IMG/VR virus record: IMGVR_UViG_3300047548_000496
Location: 1 to 64,000 of that record
Reading direction: 5' to 3' (one strand)
Length of the DNA stretch: 64,000 bases
Origin: a virus
Shown: positions 48,200 through 57,144 of the stretch, piece by piece
How the letters are laid out: each line of letters starts with the position of its first letter
How positions within the stretch are numbered: the first letter of the stretch is position 1
Position numbers and translations under genes: made by a program
The notes under the pieces: generated by a model
Databases searched by the model: none
Seen by the model: the letters and a program-made list of their open reading frames with translations, nothing else
What the model was told of the DNA's origin: nothing

Positions 48200-48228
48200 T
48201 TGACAATGATTGATTCTTGTGCTAGAAT
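48200..48228 (+). promoter_or_regulatory. Early promoter with leaderless spacing
   Basis: TTGACA (48200-48205), 17 bases, TAGAAT (48223-48228), six bases, ATG at 48235. Confidence 0.7.
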
Positions 48229-48234
48229 TAAAGA

Positions 48235-48921
48235 ATGTATATTCCAAACAAATATAATTATGTTTCAATTAATAGGGAAACAATAAATGGTGAACGAAGA
48301 TACGCTACACCTGACGGTGAGAAACTACCTAGCGTAACTACGATACTTTCTGCAACAGCCCCAAAAGAAAAACTTCAAGCATTGCAGGAATGGCGCAATC
48401 GTGTGGGCCATAAACAAGCACAGGCAATCACTACAGAAGCTGCAGGCCGTGGCACACGAATGCACAAGTGGTTAGAAGATTATGTAAAAACAGGAGTTAT
48501 AGGTGTCCCCGGAAGCAATCCATACAGCATCCAAAGCCATAAAATGGCATCTACCATCATTTATGAAGGACTTAGTAAATGTAATGAATATTGGGGGACA
48601 GAAGTTCCCCTTTATTTTCCTAAAGTATATGCCGGAACAACTGACCTGGTTGGCGTTCATGATGGTAGTCCTGCTATCATGGATCACAAGCAATCTAACA
48701 AATTGAAAAAGCGTGAGTGGATCGAAGACTATTTCCTACAGTTAGCAGCGTACGCCAATGCACACAACGAAGTACACGGTACAAATATTCGCAAGGGTGT
48801 CATTTTTATGTGTACCGCAGACAATATCTACCAAGAATTCATCGTTGAGGGTAATGAATTTGATGAGTGGACAAACAAATGGTTTGAACGGGTTGAAAAA
48901 TATTACACACAGTTCTTGTAA
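48235..48921 (+). CDS. PD-(D/E)xK exonuclease (RecB/MGME1-like)
   Basis: 228 residues. LPSVTTILSATAPKE at the start, GRGTRMHKWLEDY (helix before the core), then AGTTDLVGVHDG and IMDHKQSNK, which form the D-x(n)-D-x-K active site, and EDYFLQLAAYANAH (the Q-x-x-x-Y helix). This is the order of the MGME1/RecB-like single-strand exonuclease group seen in T4-like aquatic phages. Role: DNA processing in replication or repair. The promoter gives a leaderless mRNA. Confidence 0.82.
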   Translation: MYIPNKYNYVSINRETINGERRYATPDGEKLPSVTTILSATAPKEKLQALQEWRNRVGHKQAQAITTEAAGRGTRMHKWLEDYVKTGVIGVPGSNPYSIQSHKMASTIIYEGLSKCNEYWGTEVPLYFPKVYAGTTDLVGVHDGSPAIMDHKQSNKLKKREWIEDYFLQLAAYANAHNEVHGTNIRKGVIFMCTADNIYQEFIVEGNEFDEWTNKWFERVEKYYTQFL

Positions 48922-48930
48922 TGGATTTTA

Positions 48931-48938
48931 GATAAATA
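48931..48938 (+). promoter_or_regulatory. Late promoter GATAAATA
   Basis: T4-late-like element 27 bases before the fibre-like gene. A weak repeat ATAAGT (48936-48941) / ACTTAT (48962-48967) spans to the start codon. Confidence 0.6.
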
Positions 48939-48965
48939 AGTATAAATCTGCAAAGAATTACACTT

Positions 48966-51560
48966 ATGGCTATTATACAAATTTCAAAAATCCAACAAAG
49001 ATCCGGAAACTTAGTCGATCTACCACAACTTGATGAAGCTCAATTTGGTTGGGCTACAGACGCTAAGAAATTGTTCATTGGTAAAACCACAGGAAACATA
49101 GAAAATATTGAAGTATTAACTAGTTATTCCAATATTAGTTTCAGCCAAATTGATGGGTCTGACGGCGGCAATTTTAATATTAGCAACGCTACTAATGGAC
49201 AAATACTGACATATGTAGAGTTAACAAATACTTGGGAGAATTGGACAGGAAATGCATCTCAACTAAGTAATTCAAAAATACAATTAGGTGATGTTTCAAA
49301 CATCAGTATAGAAGGCGGCGCAACTGGCTATGTCTTAGAAACAGATGGTGTAGGTAATCTTGCCTGGACAAGTAAGGGAACATTAAGGTCGGCCATTTAT
49401 GGGTTATCAAATGCAACTCCCATAATAATGACAGTTGAAAATACTACTCCATATACAAATAAATTACCAGTTACTATTAGTGGCGCAAATGCAGATAATG
49501 CTAACTCAATTGTAAATGGACAAACCTTCTTTGTTAAACTATCAGTAGATTTCCCTACAACTGGAAATGTTGAATTATATACCTCCTCTAATTTAGATAT
49601 GGCTAATGCGGCAGTAGGTACAGGGTTAAACAACTATGTTTCAAATTCAGGTATAGCAACTGCACTATTAAGTGCTGGGGTAGTACCCAATGCAGGCGGC
49701 TCCGTCAATACTATACAGTTTAATAACAGTGGAATATTAGACGGTTCGGCAAACTTTACTTTTTCTGGTGGAAACTTAGTAACATTGAATGGTAATCTTA
49801 TTGCTGGTAATGTGAACGGTGGAAATCTAGTATCAGCAAATTACGTTTCGGGTGTGTTGACTACAGCATCACAACCTAACATTACTGCTACTGGTGTATT
49901 AGCAAATTTAAGTATTAGTGGCAACATCAATGTTGGGGATATAAATGTTTCTGGTAATATAATACCCACTGCAAATGTAACTTATAATTTAGGTAATTCT
50001 ACTAACGCATTTAAAGATTTGTATCTTTCTGGTACAAGCATTTCACTAGGAACGCAAACAATAACGTCAAACGTTAACGGAGTAATATTATCTAATACAG
50101 TTTTTGCATCTGCTTTAAGTATAACCGGTAATGCAGATATTGGAAATATTAATACTAGTGGCACAATAAGTTCTACTGGTACTGCTACAGTTGGTAATTT
50201 AAGCACAGGTGGCACAATAACTTCTACTGGTACTGCTACAGTTGGTAATTTAACTACTAGTGGTACAATAACTTCTACCGGTACTGCTACAGTTGGTAAT
50301 TTAACTACTGGTGGTACAATAACTTCTACTGGTAATATTGCCGGTGGAAACTTAACAACAAATGGAAACGTAACGGCTAATAACATTTCTGCTACTGGTA
50401 ACGTTACCGCTGCAAATTTTATCGGATCAGGTAATGGATCTCCTACTATTAATAGTGCAAGCACTTTAACTATTTCTGCTAATTCAGGGGTGACATTAGG
50501 CAATGTTACTATTTTATCTACTGGCTCCAATACTACCGCAGGAACAATTGTTGGTAATTGGACGTTAGATGGAAGTTTTAATGCATCAGGTAATTTGGGT
50601 ACATCTGGTAATTTGAGTTCAACTGGTAATTTAAATATTACTGGTAACATGACAATTGCTACGAGTCCTGTTTTAAATAGTAAATTTGGTGTAATATCTT
50701 CTGGAAGATTATTGGGAGTATACACTAATAGAGTCGGTATTGGTAGTTATTATGCTGATTATAATGGTACTAATGATATTACATCTGCTGATGCTACTAG
50801 CGTAAGTAGACTAGGTACTATTTTGGATACCGGAATAGCTTCATCAAATACTTCTGTTGCATTCGGTACCAGTTACGGCAGCAATCCGGCAGGTCTAGCA
50901 TTTGTTTCTGGTACTGCACAGGACGTACTTAGAATCGCTACTGGTTTACCGCCTACTTATACGGGAAATATCAATGCTGTTTTATTGGGGTACCCCAGCG
51001 GTGGACCAAGAATTCTAGTGCAGAATTATGCACTTGTCGATGATTCACCGAATACTATCACTCATGTTGCTACTACACATAAATTTGTAGGAGAATTATC
51101 AACAACAAATATTACAACCGGCGCAAACACGACCGCAGGAAGTTTGACAGGAAATTGGACATTAACAGCAGGATCTCAATTACAAGCAACATACGCTGAC
51201 TTGGCTGAATATTACGAAGCTGATGCTACTTATGAACCAGGAACAGTTTTAGAATTTGGCGGACTAAAAGAAGTTACATTAGCTGAAGATGAAACAACTA
51301 AAGTAGCAGGTGTTGTTTCAACCAATCCGGCTTATGTGATGAATACCAACTGTAAAGGGTTTGCCGTAGCTATTGCTCTGCAAGGAAGAGTTCCAGTAAA
51401 AGTTAAAGGCAATATAAAGAAGGGTGATATGATGGTTAGTGCTGGTGATGGATTTGCAAGACCCACAAATAGCCCTAAATTAGGTACTATCATAGGAAAA
51501 GCATTGGCTGACTTCAATGGAATTGAGGGTATAATAGAAATTGCTGTAGGAAGATTGTAA
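48966..51560 (+). CDS. Fibre-like virion protein with internal repeats
   Basis: 864 residues. The N-terminus (IQISKIQQRSGNLVDLPQL, EAQFGWATDAKKLFIGKT) is an attachment domain common in tail fibres. The middle is Asn/Thr/Ser/Gly-rich with S-G-N-(I/V) repeats and three and a half 17-residue tandem repeats near 400-455. The C-terminus (YADLAEYYEADATYEPGTVL, VAGVVSTNPAYVMN) matches a conserved end domain of many phage fibres. It is probably a trimeric host-binding or baseplate fibre. The subtilase gene follows five bases later. Confidence 0.8.
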   Translation: MAIIQISKIQQRSGNLVDLPQLDEAQFGWATDAKKLFIGKTTGNIENIEVLTSYSNISFSQIDGSDGGNFNISNATNGQILTYVELTNTWENWTGNASQLSNSKIQLGDVSNISIEGGATGYVLETDGVGNLAWTSKGTLRSAIYGLSNATPIIMTVENTTPYTNKLPVTISGANADNANSIVNGQTFFVKLSVDFPTTGNVELYTSSNLDMANAAVGTGLNNYVSNSGIATALLSAGVVPNAGGSVNTIQFNNSGILDGSANFTFSGGNLVTLNGNLIAGNVNGGNLVSANYVSGVLTTASQPNITATGVLANLSISGNINVGDINVSGNIIPTANVTYNLGNSTNAFKDLYLSGTSISLGTQTITSNVNGVILSNTVFASALSITGNADIGNINTSGTISSTGTATVGNLSTGGTITSTGTATVGNLTTSGTITSTGTATVGNLTTGGTITSTGNIAGGNLTTNGNVTANNISATGNVTAANFIGSGNGSPTINSASTLTISANSGVTLGNVTILSTGSNTTAGTIVGNWTLDGSFNASGNLGTSGNLSSTGNLNITGNMTIATSPVLNSKFGVISSGRLLGVYTNRVGIGSYYADYNGTNDITSADATSVSRLGTILDTGIASSNTSVAFGTSYGSNPAGLAFVSGTAQDVLRIATGLPPTYTGNINAVLLGYPSGGPRILVQNYALVDDSPNTITHVATTHKFVGELSTTNITTGANTTAGSLTGNWTLTAGSQLQATYADLAEYYEADATYEPGTVLEFGGLKEVTLAEDETTKVAGVVSTNPAYVMNTNCKGFAVAIALQGRVPVKVKGNIKKGDMMVSAGDGFARPTNSPKLGTIIGKALADFNGIEGIIEIAVGRL
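50160..50333 (+). repeat. 51-bp tandem repeat inside the fibre-like gene
   Basis: Three full copies (50160-50210, 50211-50261, 50262-50312) and a partial fourth encode GTITSTGTATVGNLTTG-type units. The copies differ by a few bases. Confidence 0.85.
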
Positions 51561-51564
51561 AAAT

Positions 51565-53577
51565 ATGAGTGAGAAAAAAGTTTATCAGATTGGATGTTAT
51601 ACTGAAGCCGGCTGGGATATAGTTCATGAATTACTAACTAGAGATGGAACATTAGAAGATAATATTCCTCCTAGGAGTGTTGAATTAGTAGACTATAAAG
51701 AGCATAGTCCAACTAGATCAACTTATCTTTTGTCTGATGAAGAAGCCGAAGAATTAAAAAAACGTCCTGAAATTAAATTTGTCAATATAGATTATACTAG
51801 CTACGGAGATCAATACAAACCACCGGCAAAAGATTTGTATTGCGACTATAGATATTCATCTAATGTAAAGTCTTATAGAAATTTTTATTCTCCCAATCAA
51901 TTGCCTGCATCTCCGACTTCGGCAGACTTGAACAGAAATGGGTATCAATTATATAGGTGTACACAAAAATTAAATCCATGGGCGGGTGTAAGTGACACTA
52001 CAGTTTTTAATGATAGAATACAAAAAACCGGTACTGGTCTAGGAGTAGATGTTATAGTAAGTGATGACGGGTGTTGGTTTGGTCACTCTGAATTTCAAAA
52101 CAATACAGGATCTGGTCCTACTGATTATATAGGTGGTAATGTATTGCCCGGAAACGGTACATGTGATTTGTTAGATTTATATCTGGACAGTCCTTATTAT
52201 ATTGACCCAGACTGGTTCAACGCAGATCCTGCAACTAGGCTAATTACAAGATGGGATGGAACCATTGTTCCAGTTGAGCAAGTCGCTAGAGATTGGTGGA
52301 GTAATCCCACAAAAAGGTCAGCCAAATTTGCAGGAATAGGAACTGTTCCGGAGCGCACTGCATATACAAGAGATACTTGTAATGGATCTAACACATTTAA
52401 ACTGGGGATATTTGCTCAAGGAACACATGGAACACCGTGTAGTTCTTTAGCATATGGTAGAACACTAGGATGGGCATATAATGCCAATAAATGGGCTGTC
52501 AATATTCTTGGTTTAAACTCTATATCAGAAGAATCATATTTTGATATGATGAAAATATTTCATCAAAATAAACCAATAAACCCTTCTTATGGAAATAAAA
52601 ACCCTACAATAAGTTCTAATAGTTGGGGATACAGATATGCAATAAGTACGTTTAGTTCATTTAATACTTATTACTATCGTGTAGGAACTACTGGTTCGGG
52701 AGGGATTAATAAACCCACTCTCCCTGGTTTTTTATATTATTTAGGTTATTTTGATAATTCAAGAATTTCTAGTGAAATGCTAGATAACTCAATTAGTGAA
52801 GCTGGAAAAGAAATGATAGATTCCGGGGTTATTTTTGTCGCGGCAGCCGGCAACAATAATCAAAAAATAGTAGGATCAAATCATCCTGATTACAATAATT
52901 ATTGGGCAAATAATCAGAATGTACCTCTAGCAAATGCAACCTACACTGATTACTATGATAGGGTATATTACCAAACATCAAGCCGCCGCGGTTATCCTAC
53001 CCAGTTAGGGAAATATACCAATACAGGTTCGGTTGTATATCCTGTAATTGCAGTTGGCGCATTAGATGGACGTATGTACTCTCCTAATACAATAGAATAT
53101 ATAGCCAACTATAGTATGCGGGGCGAGTCAGTTGATTTATATGCTCCCGGAGATGGTGTTTTGGCTGCAAGTACGTGGCAGGCAGATTCTGGCTATACAC
53201 AATATAATAGGGCAGATACGTATCCTGGTGCTAATTTTACATTTCAGGATATATATTTTAATGGTACTAGCGCAGCATGTCCTGTCACAACAGGTTTAAT
53301 TGCCACCGCATTACAATACAATAGAAATTGGACTTGGCAAGATGTTAAAGCGTGGATAAACACATTAGAATTGCAGACTGAATCTGCTTTTTATCAAGGA
53401 CCAGATCCCAATACTGCTGAAAGTCCAGACTGGAGTAGTTTTACTAGTCTAATGGGAGGCTCAAGACGTATATTATATAACAATGTCACAATACCCACGC
53501 CTCCGGTTGTAACTAATCTTCGTATAGCTGGATCAGGACTTCGACTTGGTGGTAATGGTTTAACAATCAGTTTGTAA
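51565..53577 (+). CDS. Subtilisin-like serine protease (S8 family), virion-associated
   Basis: 670 residues. The catalytic triad is seen as Asp in VIVSDDG (about 165), His in GTHGTP (about 288) and Ser in NGTSAACP (about 568), with the oxyanion Asn in AAAGNNN (about 428). No signal peptide is seen. Long insertions separate the motifs, and an N-terminal region (about 1-150) may be a pro-domain or virion anchor. Its position between fibre-like and other virion genes suggests a particle-borne protease for host surface proteins, or for virion maturation. Confidence 0.85.
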   Translation: MSEKKVYQIGCYTEAGWDIVHELLTRDGTLEDNIPPRSVELVDYKEHSPTRSTYLLSDEEAEELKKRPEIKFVNIDYTSYGDQYKPPAKDLYCDYRYSSNVKSYRNFYSPNQLPASPTSADLNRNGYQLYRCTQKLNPWAGVSDTTVFNDRIQKTGTGLGVDVIVSDDGCWFGHSEFQNNTGSGPTDYIGGNVLPGNGTCDLLDLYLDSPYYIDPDWFNADPATRLITRWDGTIVPVEQVARDWWSNPTKRSAKFAGIGTVPERTAYTRDTCNGSNTFKLGIFAQGTHGTPCSSLAYGRTLGWAYNANKWAVNILGLNSISEESYFDMMKIFHQNKPINPSYGNKNPTISSNSWGYRYAISTFSSFNTYYYRVGTTGSGGINKPTLPGFLYYLGYFDNSRISSEMLDNSISEAGKEMIDSGVIFVAAAGNNNQKIVGSNHPDYNNYWANNQNVPLANATYTDYYDRVYYQTSSRRGYPTQLGKYTNTGSVVYPVIAVGALDGRMYSPNTIEYIANYSMRGESVDLYAPGDGVLAASTWQADSGYTQYNRADTYPGANFTFQDIYFNGTSAACPVTTGLIATALQYNRNWTWQDVKAWINTLELQTESAFYQGPDPNTAESPDWSSFTSLMGGSRRILYNNVTIPTPPVVTNLRIAGSGLRLGGNGLTISL

Positions 53578-53583
53578 TAAATA
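53576..53583 (+). promoter_or_regulatory. Late promoter AATAAATA
   Basis: Overlaps the stop of the subtilase gene, 19 bases before the ATG at 53603. Confidence 0.5.
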
Positions 53584-53602
53584 CAATACAGGAATACAAA
53601 AA

Positions 53603-53890
53603 ATGGCGTCATACATATATACCGCGACAGGCTCTAGTCAAAAATCAGCCGCAATTCAAACAGATAAGGTTAGAATCTCTACAACAACATCAGCTATAGC
53701 AATCGCCATTGGTGATGCCAATGTAACTGCTAATTTGACAGCATGTGAAATAGTTCCATCTAACACGGTTCTTAACAGTGTTATTGTTGGGCAAAATAAT
53801 TATATAGCATTTATTAATGTCGCAGGGACAGCAGGTGCTTTTAGTGTTACTGAATTAGGTGCTAATCATCCCGAAACTGGCACCGAATAA
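53603..53890 (+). CDS. Small virion-like protein
   Basis: 95 residues, Ala/Thr/Ile/Val-rich and beta-like (KVRISTTTSAIAIAIGDANV), without charged clusters or enzyme motifs. CAGGA precedes the ATG. The late promoter and the neighbours point to a structural protein, perhaps a short fibre or decoration domain. Confidence 0.65.
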   Translation: MASYIYTATGSSQKSAAIQTDKVRISTTTSAIAIAIGDANVTANLTACEIVPSNTVLNSVIVGQNNYIAFINVAGTAGAFSVTELGANHPETGTE

Positions 53891-53902
53891 TTGTCCATTT
53901 CT

Positions 53903-53910
53903 GATAAATA
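53903..53910 (+). promoter_or_regulatory. Late promoter GATAAATA
   Basis: T4-late-like element 84 bases before the ATG at 53995; the long leader contains CTCTTA/TGAGAG and GCGG/CCGC pairings and ends in AAGGAG. Confidence 0.6.
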
Positions 53911-53994
53911 TATAGTACGCTCTTAATTCTGAGAGTTTATGCGGTCCCCGCCGCGTAGTGGAATAGAACCCACATATCAACAAGGAGAAAACAA

Positions 53995-55011
53995 ATGGGA
54001 CGTCCTTTAAAAATCGCTAAGGCTCAAGCAGTCTTAACAATCACAGATACAACAGCAGCAACAGATACAGTTACAGTATCTCAAGATATTTCAGCACCAC
54101 CAACAGGTGTTGGCATTATTGCAGGTATGCCATTTGTAGTTGCATCAAACGTTGGTGGTCTAACAGCTAACACAACATATTGGGTTTTAGAAGTTATCGA
54201 TGCTAATAATTTCACAGTTTCAGCAACTGATTTAAGTGCAAATAGAACTCGCACACCAGTATCATTGTCTGACACAACATCTCAAACAGTCTCCGCTTCC
54301 GTCGGTGTAGTTGACGCTTATTTCAACAATCCAAACGGTGGCGCAGGTTTCCCAGCAACAAACGCTAACACATACAGTGTAGTTGGTGGTAATACAGCTA
54401 TTATTGGTCCACAAGTACTAGCACGTGTTGCTATTGCACAAAATGGTGTAGGTACAATTACAGTAGCCGACGATAGTCCAAACATCACTGGTGTAGGTAC
54501 AGACTTTGCTAACACGTTGACAGATGGAACAGTAATTACAACAGCAGATGGCACATTATTAGGTTATGTAACTGATATCGCTAATGCTAACGCTACATTT
54601 GCTACGTTTGCAGCTAACAGCTTGTCTAATGCTACAAATGTGAGTTTCGTATTTGCTAACAATGAAGCAGGATTTATTGTTCGCCAAAAAGGTAAACAGA
54701 AATATCTAGTACAAGGTACAACTTCAGGTTTAGTTGGCGCTTGCTTTACAGCTAACCTAGCTAATGCTGATTTATATCCAGGTACTATGAACATTGTTGG
54801 TACATATGCTAATGCTGCTACAGAAAACGTACAGTCATTAAGCGATCACAATGCAGAATTGTTTACAGCAACCTCTGGCATAACAGCACTGCCAAACGAA
54901 ACTGCAAACATCAATAATAGCTCACCAGCATACAGCACGTTCAACACTGCTTACGATGCTGATACATACGGTGGTCAACCATACCCAATCGTAACTATTT
55001 CTAATGCATAA
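53995..55011 (+). CDS. Abundant virion structural protein (putative)
   Basis: 338 residues, Ala/Thr/Asn/Val-rich. The start (GRPLKIAKAQAVLTITDTTA) is basic, the rest is regular beta (ADDSPNITGVGTDFANTLTD). Codon use is uniform (gct, gca, aca, gta) as in 45373, suggesting high expression. It has a long structured leader and a strong ribosome site. No match to major capsid gp23 is visible. A tail or head decoration protein is possible. Confidence 0.65.
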   Translation: MGRPLKIAKAQAVLTITDTTAATDTVTVSQDISAPPTGVGIIAGMPFVVASNVGGLTANTTYWVLEVIDANNFTVSATDLSANRTRTPVSLSDTTSQTVSASVGVVDAYFNNPNGGAGFPATNANTYSVVGGNTAIIGPQVLARVAIAQNGVGTITVADDSPNITGVGTDFANTLTDGTVITTADGTLLGYVTDIANANATFATFAANSLSNATNVSFVFANNEAGFIVRQKGKQKYLVQGTTSGLVGACFTANLANADLYPGTMNIVGTYANAATENVQSLSDHNAELFTATSGITALPNETANINNSSPAYSTFNTAYDADTYGGQPYPIVTISNA

Positions 55012-55013
55012 TT

Positions 55014-55325
55014 ATGCCAGCAGCAAAGACTATTAAAATGCCTAAGACAGAAACTGAGGTAGCAATCTTGCAAGTACAAGTTAAAAACATTGAAAATGAT
55101 GTTTCTGAAATAAAATCAGAAATAAAAGATGTTAAACAAGGCCTTGTGGAAAATATGGAAGAAACTAAAAAACTTCTTAGAGATATGAAGGATGCTAGTA
55201 CCAATGCTCACAAGGCAATGTCTGAAAAAATCTCTGCGCTAGAAAAATGGCGATGGATGATGATGGGCGCTGGCGTAGTCATAGGATCTTTGGGATTCGA
55301 TACGCTGGGAAAGCTGTTCAAATAA
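55014..55325 (+). CDS. Coiled-coil protein with C-terminal membrane span (XhlA-like)
   Basis: 103 residues. A long coiled coil (VAILQVQVKNIENDVSEIKS onward, to about 80) ends in WRWMMMGAGVVIGSLGFDTL, a single membrane span. This layout is that of XhlA/haemolysin-type phage proteins that help lysis. It starts three bases after the virion gene and is followed by a terminator, so it is late. Confidence 0.65.
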   Translation: MPAAKTIKMPKTETEVAILQVQVKNIENDVSEIKSEIKDVKQGLVENMEETKKLLRDMKDASTNAHKAMSEKISALEKWRWMMMGAGVVIGSLGFDTLGKLFK

Positions 55326-55351
55326 AAAAGGACTCTTAGGAGTCCTTTTTT
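55324..55351. terminator. Bidirectional rho-independent terminator
   Basis: GGACTC (55330-55335), loop TTAG, GAGTCC (55340-55345), flanked by an A-run and a T-run. It separates convergent transcripts. Confidence 0.88.
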
Positions 55352-55752
55352 GTTAAAGTCAATAATTTAGATTGTACAACATCAAAATTTACGGTGTTAA
55401 ACAATCCAGGATGTAATGGTTTAGGATACTGATTATCACCTACCCAAGCATATCCGCAATGCTCATCATTTAGTATGGGCGTAAACTCTTTATCAACTTC
55501 ACAAAAGAATGTATGATATGTGAATGAATGATTTACAAATTTTTGAATTGGAATTAATTTTGCTTTTTTGGGAAAGTACCCAATTTCTTCCATACACTCA
55601 CGTTCAACACCTTCAATAAGTGTCTCACCTTCTTCAATCTTACCACCTGGTATACCCCAGTTACCGGGATTTTTGTGGTCAGTTCTCAACAGATATAGAT
55701 ACCTGTCTGTCTTTTTTGAATAAAAGAAAACTCCTGCTGAAGTATTACTCAT
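55336..55752 (-). CDS. Nudix hydrolase
   Basis: 138 residues from the minus-strand ATG at 55752. The Nudix box reads GGKIEEGETLIEGVEREC then MEEIGY, a full match to Gx5Ex7REUxEExGU. NWGIPGG before it and the end are usual. It hydrolyses nucleoside diphosphate derivatives; likely pool cleaning, or as in T4 NudE ADP-ribose and Ap3A cleavage. An earlier in-frame ATG at 55767 overlaps the late-like element GATAAATC, so 55752 is preferred. The gene follows gp15-like on the minus strand. Confidence 0.88.
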   Translation of the reverse strand: MSNTSAGVFFYSKKTDRYLYLLRTDHKNPGNWGIPGGKIEEGETLIEGVERECMEEIGYFPKKAKLIPIQKFVNHSFTYHTFFCEVDKEFTPILNDEHCGYAWVGDNQYPKPLHPGLFNTVNFDVVQSKLLTLTKKDS

Positions 55753-55757
55753 ATTAT

Positions 55758-55765
55758 GATTTATC
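55758..55765 (-). promoter_or_regulatory. Late-like promoter GATAAATC (minus strand)
   Basis: One mismatch from GATAAATA, ending five bases before the ATG at 55752. Confidence 0.35.
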
Positions 55766-55769
55766 ATAA

Positions 55770-57143
55770 TTAAATCACAATAGAATAATCTCCTTGGTCA
55801 TACCAACCTTCGTATGATTTCATCCAAACACCATCGGGTGTATAGCGATATTGAATACCTGTGGTTAGATTAGTTACGTATTCCACTGTGTCACAGGCTT
55901 GACTGTCAAAAGAAACGAACCACTGGCCTGAGGTGGCATCATATTCAACAATGTCGTTAGCGTTAGCTATTAAATCACCCCACGCTACTGTAGAATCTCC
56001 CTCACTACCAATTGACTCTACCAACAAGTATCGAACGCCATTGACAGGTCCTGGCAATCCTGCATTCGGCCCCGAGATTAGAGGGTTAATTACACTGTTT
56101 ACTGGTCCAAGTGTATTTTGGGGAAGGGTATCTGGGTCAATATTATAGATTAGTAATCTATCATCAGTTGGATCTTGTACAATAGTACCAACAATATCTG
56201 TATCCATATATGGATTTTGCAGCCATATTTGACTAATACCCGGTCTGATGGTTCCGTATACATTCAATAATGATGACCAATATAAACTGGTATTAGGTGG
56301 GTTAGGATAATTTAAATCAATGTTACTCACGAAGGGAGCATTATCCGCAGGTAATAATTGAAGTCTATTGCCCATCAATAATACTTTATAACCATAAGGC
56401 GTAATTTTTTGTCGAGTTCCTAACAACAAGTCATCATTTTGAATATCTTGTAATGCTGTTCCTTTGTAGATACTGGCGATAATTTTCTCAATGACACCCA
56501 TCTTCTTGAGTTTAGCAGCAGTACTAATCCATATAGGCATGTAAAATTTCCAACTCATTACATCGATGGGGTTCGCAGTACCTTGTGGTATTGTTCTACT
56601 ACTGAATGTTAATCCATCTTGATATACAACTGACAACGAAGTCCAATCAATAAAGTTATCAGTAGATTGAATCTCCATACTAGGATTAAATAATGTTCCT
56701 AACTGTTCGATTAATTCTAGTTTTTGATTATAGTTTGTAGTCCAAAAATCAACTGTTACTCTTAATGTATATGGTACAGGCATCAGTCTTTCGACTGTAA
56801 ATGCTTGACCTTGAACACTTTCATATTGCCCTGTATCTTCGTTGTATTTTCTTTGTCTAACGTTGATTCTATCAATATAAGTAGGATCTTGAGTTCTGCG
56901 CTGGTCATACTCTAGACCACTTATATAGTATGTAATCAAGGGTGCGCTAGGTAAATTACTTGCAGAGTTATTTGCTATTACTGTAGAGGCTTGACGACTT
57001 TGGTCACCGTACATTATAGGCACTCGCACTAATATGTCGTTCCCATTAGGATCTTTGCCTTTAGTGACATACCAATTGCTAAAAATTTTTGCAAATTGAA
57101 TTAAAAATCTGCGTATCTGATTATCGTAAAAAAACTGTGCCAT
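55770..57143 (-). CDS. 15: Tail sheath terminator/stabiliser (gp15-like)
   Basis: 457 residues from the ATG at 57143. The start (FFYDNQIRRFLIQFAKIFSN, then VRVPIMYGDQSRQ) aligns by eye with T4 gp15 (YFYNSSFRRYATLMGDLFSN, then FIRVPITYAS), and VERLMPVPYTLRVTVDFWT and IEQLGTLFNPSMEI fit the same core. It is longer than T4 gp15 (272) by a C-terminal extension of about 200 residues. It caps the tail sheath and joins the neck. It follows the gp14-like gene by one base. Confidence 0.78.
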   Translation of the reverse strand: MAQFFYDNQIRRFLIQFAKIFSNWYVTKGKDPNGNDILVRVPIMYGDQSRQASTVIANNSASNLPSAPLITYYISGLEYDQRRTQDPTYIDRINVRQRKYNEDTGQYESVQGQAFTVERLMPVPYTLRVTVDFWTTNYNQKLELIEQLGTLFNPSMEIQSTDNFIDWTSLSVVYQDGLTFSSRTIPQGTANPIDVMSWKFYMPIWISTAAKLKKMGVIEKIIASIYKGTALQDIQNDDLLLGTRQKITPYGYKVLLMGNRLQLLPADNAPFVSNIDLNYPNPPNTSLYWSSLLNVYGTIRPGISQIWLQNPYMDTDIVGTIVQDPTDDRLLIYNIDPDTLPQNTLGPVNSVINPLISGPNAGLPGPVNGVRYLLVESIGSEGDSTVAWGDLIANANDIVEYDATSGQWFVSFDSQACDTVEYVTNLTTGIQYRYTPDGVWMKSYEGWYDQGDYSIVI

Positions 57144-57144
57144 A

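Noticed and set aside
50160-50333. Tandem repeat that could be taken for a CRISPR array
   Set aside because: The 51-bp units are head-to-tail without unique spacers and encode in-frame protein repeats.
49982-50725. 247-codon open frame on the minus strand
   Set aside because: It is the shadow of the Asn/Thr/Gly-rich repeats of the fibre-like gene; its Val/Pro/Leu-only composition and lack of a ribosome site mark it as non-coding.
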